The notes beneath the pieces are model-generated. The model saw nothing but the letters and a program-made list of their open reading frames with translations, was not told the origin of the DNA and did no database searches. From contig JAGCIP010000240.1 of assembly GCA_017648525.1 (NCBI GenBank), positions 1 through 7,866 on the forward strand: a stretch of 7,866 nucleotides of DNA, read 5' to 3'. The position numbers and the translations under genes are program-made. Origin of the DNA: Clostridia bacterium (GTDB taxonomy: Bacteria > Bacillota > Clostridia > Christensenellales > Borkfalkiaceae). This document shows positions 5,700-7,866 of the stretch, piece after piece; position 1 is the first letter of the stretch; each line of letters begins with the position of its first letter.

Positions 5700-6779
5700 A
5701 TGCAAATGACTTTTAGGTGGTACGGAGAAGGAAACGACCGTATCAAATTATCTGATATAAAGCAAATACCTGGTGTAAAAGGTATAGTTTGGGCTTTGCA
5801 CGATAAAATGCCAGGTGAAATATGGACGGAAGAAGAAATAGCAAAAGTAAAAGCGCAATGTGATGAATACGGCTTTAATATAGACGTAGTAGAATCAGTG
5901 AACGTTCACGACGATATTAAGATAGGTTTGCCAACGAGAGATAAGTATATAGAAAACTATAAAACTTGTATAAGGAACTTATCAAAGTTCGGCGTAAAAG
6001 TAATTTGCTATAACTTTATGCCCATATTCGACTGGACTAGAAGTAACCTATTCCACGAAGTAGGCGACGGCTCAACGGCTCTCTTTTACGAAAAGAATAT
6101 GATACAAGACGATTATAACGCAATGGCGAAGTATATTCTAGATTTTACTGAAAAGTATAATATGTCATTCCCCGGATGGGAACCAGAAAGAATGGCAAAA
6201 CTAGACGAGTTATTTAAGGCATACGAAGGCGTAACAAAAGAAAAACTATGGGAAAACTTAAAGTATTTCCTAGATGCCATTATGCCCACTTGTGAAGAGT
6301 GCGATATAAAGATGGCAATTCATATGGATGACCCACCGTGGGATATCTTCGGTTTACCTAGATTACTTGTGGACGAGCCCAGCATAGAAAGATTTTTGAA
6401 GATGGTAGATAATCCGTATAACTGCTTAACGTTATGTTCAGGAAGTCTTAACGCAAACCCAAACAACAACGTAGCGGAAGTAGTAAGAAAGCATTGTGAT
6501 AGGATAGCGTTTGCGCATATAAGGAACGTGAAACATTTCCCGAACGGAGATTTTAGTGAAGCAAGTCATAGAGATTGCGATGGAGATACGGGAATAATAG
6601 AAATATTAAAAGCATATCACGAAAATAACTTTAATGGATATATTCGTCCCGACCACGGCAGACATCTTTGGGATGAAAAACCGGGAACGGTAAGACCGGG
6701 ATACGGACTATACGATAGAGCGCTCGGCATAATGTATATGCTTGGCGTGTGGGATACTTTAGATAAGGAGAAGAAATAG
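5700..6779 (+). CDS. uxuA: Mannonate dehydratase
   Basis: The protein dehydrates D-mannonate to 2-keto-3-deoxy-D-gluconate, which then enters the KDG kinase and aldolase steps in the cytoplasm. At 359 residues it has the length of Bacillota UxuA. The start MTFRWYGEGND and the GVKGIVWALHD segment are hallmarks of the family. Likely divalent-metal ligands are His208 (AIHMDDPPWD), Cys246 (LTLCSGS), His273 (FAHIRN) and Asp318 (RPDHGR), with His319 as the likely catalytic base, matching the pattern known from streptococcal mannonate dehydratase. All are present, so it should be active. AAAGGGAG lies 8 nt before the ATG. It follows module 2 after 62 bp and is one base upstream of the SDR gene's start codon. 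Its Asn codons favour AAC (17 AAC, 6 AAT), the reverse of the four upstream genes. Confidence 0.95.
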   Translation: MQMTFRWYGEGNDRIKLSDIKQIPGVKGIVWALHDKMPGEIWTEEEIAKVKAQCDEYGFNIDVVESVNVHDDIKIGLPTRDKYIENYKTCIRNLSKFGVKVICYNFMPIFDWTRSNLFHEVGDGSTALFYEKNMIQDDYNAMAKYILDFTEKYNMSFPGWEPERMAKLDELFKAYEGVTKEKLWENLKYFLDAIMPTCEECDIKMAIHMDDPPWDIFGLPRLLVDEPSIERFLKMVDNPYNCLTLCSGSLNANPNNNVAEVVRKHCDRIAFAHIRNVKHFPNGDFSEASHRDCDGDTGIIEILKAYHENNFNGYIRPDHGRHLWDEKPGTVRPGYGLYDRALGIMYMLGVWDTLDKEKK

Positions 6780-6780
6780 G

Positions 6781-7590
6781 ATGTTAAGCAATAAAGTAGT
6801 AGCAATAACGGGTGCGGGTGGAGTAATATGTAGCGCATTTGCAAAAGAACTAGCAAAACACGGAGCAAAAGTTGCTCTTCTTGATATTAACTATGATGCG
6901 GCAAAAGCATTTGCTGACGAGATAGGTGAAAATGCTTTGGCAGTAAAGTGCAACTGTTTAGATAAACAAAGCATAATAGACGCAAAAAAAGAAATAAACG
7001 ATAAATTCGGTAAGGTAAACTTCTTAATCAACGGCGCAGGCGGGAACAATCCAAGAGCATCAACCGATAACGAAACAATGTCACCTGATACTGAAGGAAT
7101 AAAAGATTTCTTTAAACTAGAAGAAAGCGGGTTAAAGTTTGTGTTTGATATAAATATAACAAGCGCATTTTTAGTAACACAAGTATTTGCAGAAGATATG
7201 GTTAAAACGGGTGGAAATATAATCAATATTTCAAGTATGAACGCATATAGACCGTTAACAAAAATACCGGCATACAGCGCAGCGAAAGCGGGGATATCAA
7301 ACTTTACGCAATGGCTTGCCGTACACTTTGCGCCTTGTAATATCCGTTGTAACGCAATCGCACCGGGATTTTTCGTGACTAATCAAAACAGAAGTTTATT
7401 GTTTAATGAAGACGGAACGCCAACTGCAAGAACTGGTAAAATACTCGCTGCAACGCCTATGAAGAAGTTTGGTGAAATATCAGACTTATTAGGAACTTTA
7501 ATGTGGTTAGCGGACGATAATGCAAGTGGATTCGTAACGGGAACGGTAATACCCGTTGACGGTGGTTTCTCAGCTTATAGCGGGGTTTAA
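6781..7590 (+). CDS. uxuB: SDR-family D-mannonate oxidoreductase (fructuronate reductase type)
   Basis: This 269-residue short-chain dehydrogenase/reductase probably interconverts D-fructuronate and D-mannonate using NAD(H). Motifs: nucleotide-binding TGAGGVICSAF (10-20), Asp35 after strand 2 (VALLD, NAD preference), NGAG (84-87), and the catalytic tetrad Asn125, Ser152, Tyr165, Lys169 (YSAAK), then NAIAPGF (191-197). Cys17 stands where classical SDRs have the last glycine of TGxxxGxG; I recall GGVLCSAF-like sequences as usual in the SDR-type UxuB of Bacillota, so this supports the assignment. The insert at 88-115 (NNPRAST...DFFKLE) also fits that subfamily. AAGGAG (6765-6770) lies inside the end of uxuA, 10 nt before the ATG; the genes are one base apart and surely co-transcribed. 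A generic sugar SDR is the alternative, made less likely by the uxuA partner. Confidence 0.88.
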   Translation: MLSNKVVAITGAGGVICSAFAKELAKHGAKVALLDINYDAAKAFADEIGENALAVKCNCLDKQSIIDAKKEINDKFGKVNFLINGAGGNNPRASTDNETMSPDTEGIKDFFKLEESGLKFVFDINITSAFLVTQVFAEDMVKTGGNIINISSMNAYRPLTKIPAYSAAKAGISNFTQWLAVHFAPCNIRCNAIAPGFFVTNQNRSLLFNEDGTPTARTGKILAATPMKKFGEISDLLGTLMWLADDNASGFVTGTVIPVDGGFSAYSGV

Positions 7591-7645
7591 TTTATTTGGA
7601 TTTTTAGTTGTGATAGAAACGGCGTAAAATTTTAAGGTTAAGAAA

Positions 7646-7866
7646 ATGGATTTTGTATTAGGATGTAACTATTGGGCATCAAATGCTGGCGCAGATATGT
7701 GGAGAAATTTTGACGTTGCCGCAGTAGAAAAAGATTTGAAAACGTTATCAGAAAATGGAGTAAGATATATAAGAATTTTCCCTAATTGGCGTGATTTTCA
7801 GCCAGTTATGCCATTATTTGGCGGTAGGGGTAATCTTTATTCTTATTGCCTTGAAGGCGAAAAGAA
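7646..7866 (+). CDS. Glycoside hydrolase, clan GH-A-like, N-terminal fragment (cut by window end)
   Basis: The first 73 residues are visible and the frame runs off the right edge. The start MDFVLGCNYWASNAGADMW, followed by VEKDLKTLSENGVRYIRIFPNWRDFQP, is the opening of a (beta/alpha)8 glycoside hydrolase of the GH5-like/clan GH-A type: a strand with GxNYW, a helix, then the strand ending RIFPNWRDF, where the substrate's first sugar is usually contacted. The catalytic glutamates would lie beyond the window, so family and specificity are open; beta-mannosidase, beta-glucosidase or beta-glucuronidase types are all possible. There is no signal peptide, so it should act in the cytoplasm on an imported short glycoside. 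AAGG (7634-7637) is 8 nt before the ATG. The 55-bp gap after uxuB has no terminator hairpin, so it probably belongs to the same operon. Confidence 0.7.
   Translation, partial: MDFVLGCNYWASNAGADMWRNFDVAAVEKDLKTLSENGVRYIRIFPNWRDFQPVMPLFGGRGNLYSYCLEGEK

Noticed and set aside
6617..6868. Antisense open frame across the uxuA-uxuB junction
   Set aside because: It is opposite two well-supported genes and its translation shows no family motif.
6891..7226. Antisense open frame inside uxuB
   Set aside because: It is the complement of conserved SDR sequence and no promoter or ribosome site was found.

Overview
The window is AT-rich DNA with short intergenic gaps, Shine-Dalgarno sites of the AGGAG type and consensus sigma-A-type promoters. 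This fits a low-GC Bacillota, most likely an uncultured gut or rumen clostridial lineage. The taxon is inferred from composition and protein style; there is no rRNA or other marker here to settle it.

Layout: (a) 2-403, the 3' end of an AAA ATPase with a DUF234 C-terminal domain, unrelated to the rest. (b) 487-521, a bidirectional terminator serving it and the convergent regulator gene. (c) 558-1292 (minus), an AraC-family regulator. (d) 1293-1542, a divergent control region with a perfect TTGACA-17-TATAAT promoter for the regulator, a TTGTTT-17-TATAAT promoter for the catabolic genes, and four copies of ATAAAATAATG. (e) 1543-7590 (plus), six catabolic genes in one direction: TIM-barrel isomerase/epimerase, Gfo/Idh/MocA dehydrogenase, a second TIM-barrel isomerase/epimerase of a different subfamily, a second closely related Gfo/Idh/MocA dehydrogenase, mannonate dehydratase (uxuA) and a D-mannonate oxidoreductase-type SDR (uxuB). 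(f) 7646 to the right edge, the start of a clan GH-A-like glycoside hydrolase, cut by the window.

How the genes may work together: uxuA and uxuB are the reductase and dehydratase steps of hexuronate breakdown (D-fructuronate to D-mannonate to 2-keto-3-deoxy-D-gluconate). The usual uronate isomerase gene (uxaC) is not visible. In its place are two isomerase-plus-dehydrogenase modules. Pairs of this kind (xylose-isomerase-like barrel plus Gfo/Idh/MocA enzyme) are known from inositol catabolism and from pathways that oxidise sugar C3 to a keto group before cleaving a glycoside. With a glycoside hydrolase at the end, the locus looks like an inducible cluster that takes an unusual glycoside, uronoside or sugar acid into the mannonate branch. 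That pathway is inference; the enzyme families and the promoter layout are read from the sequence.

The uxuA-uxuB part uses codons differently from the upstream modules, which suggests that the cluster was assembled from parts with different histories or expression levels.
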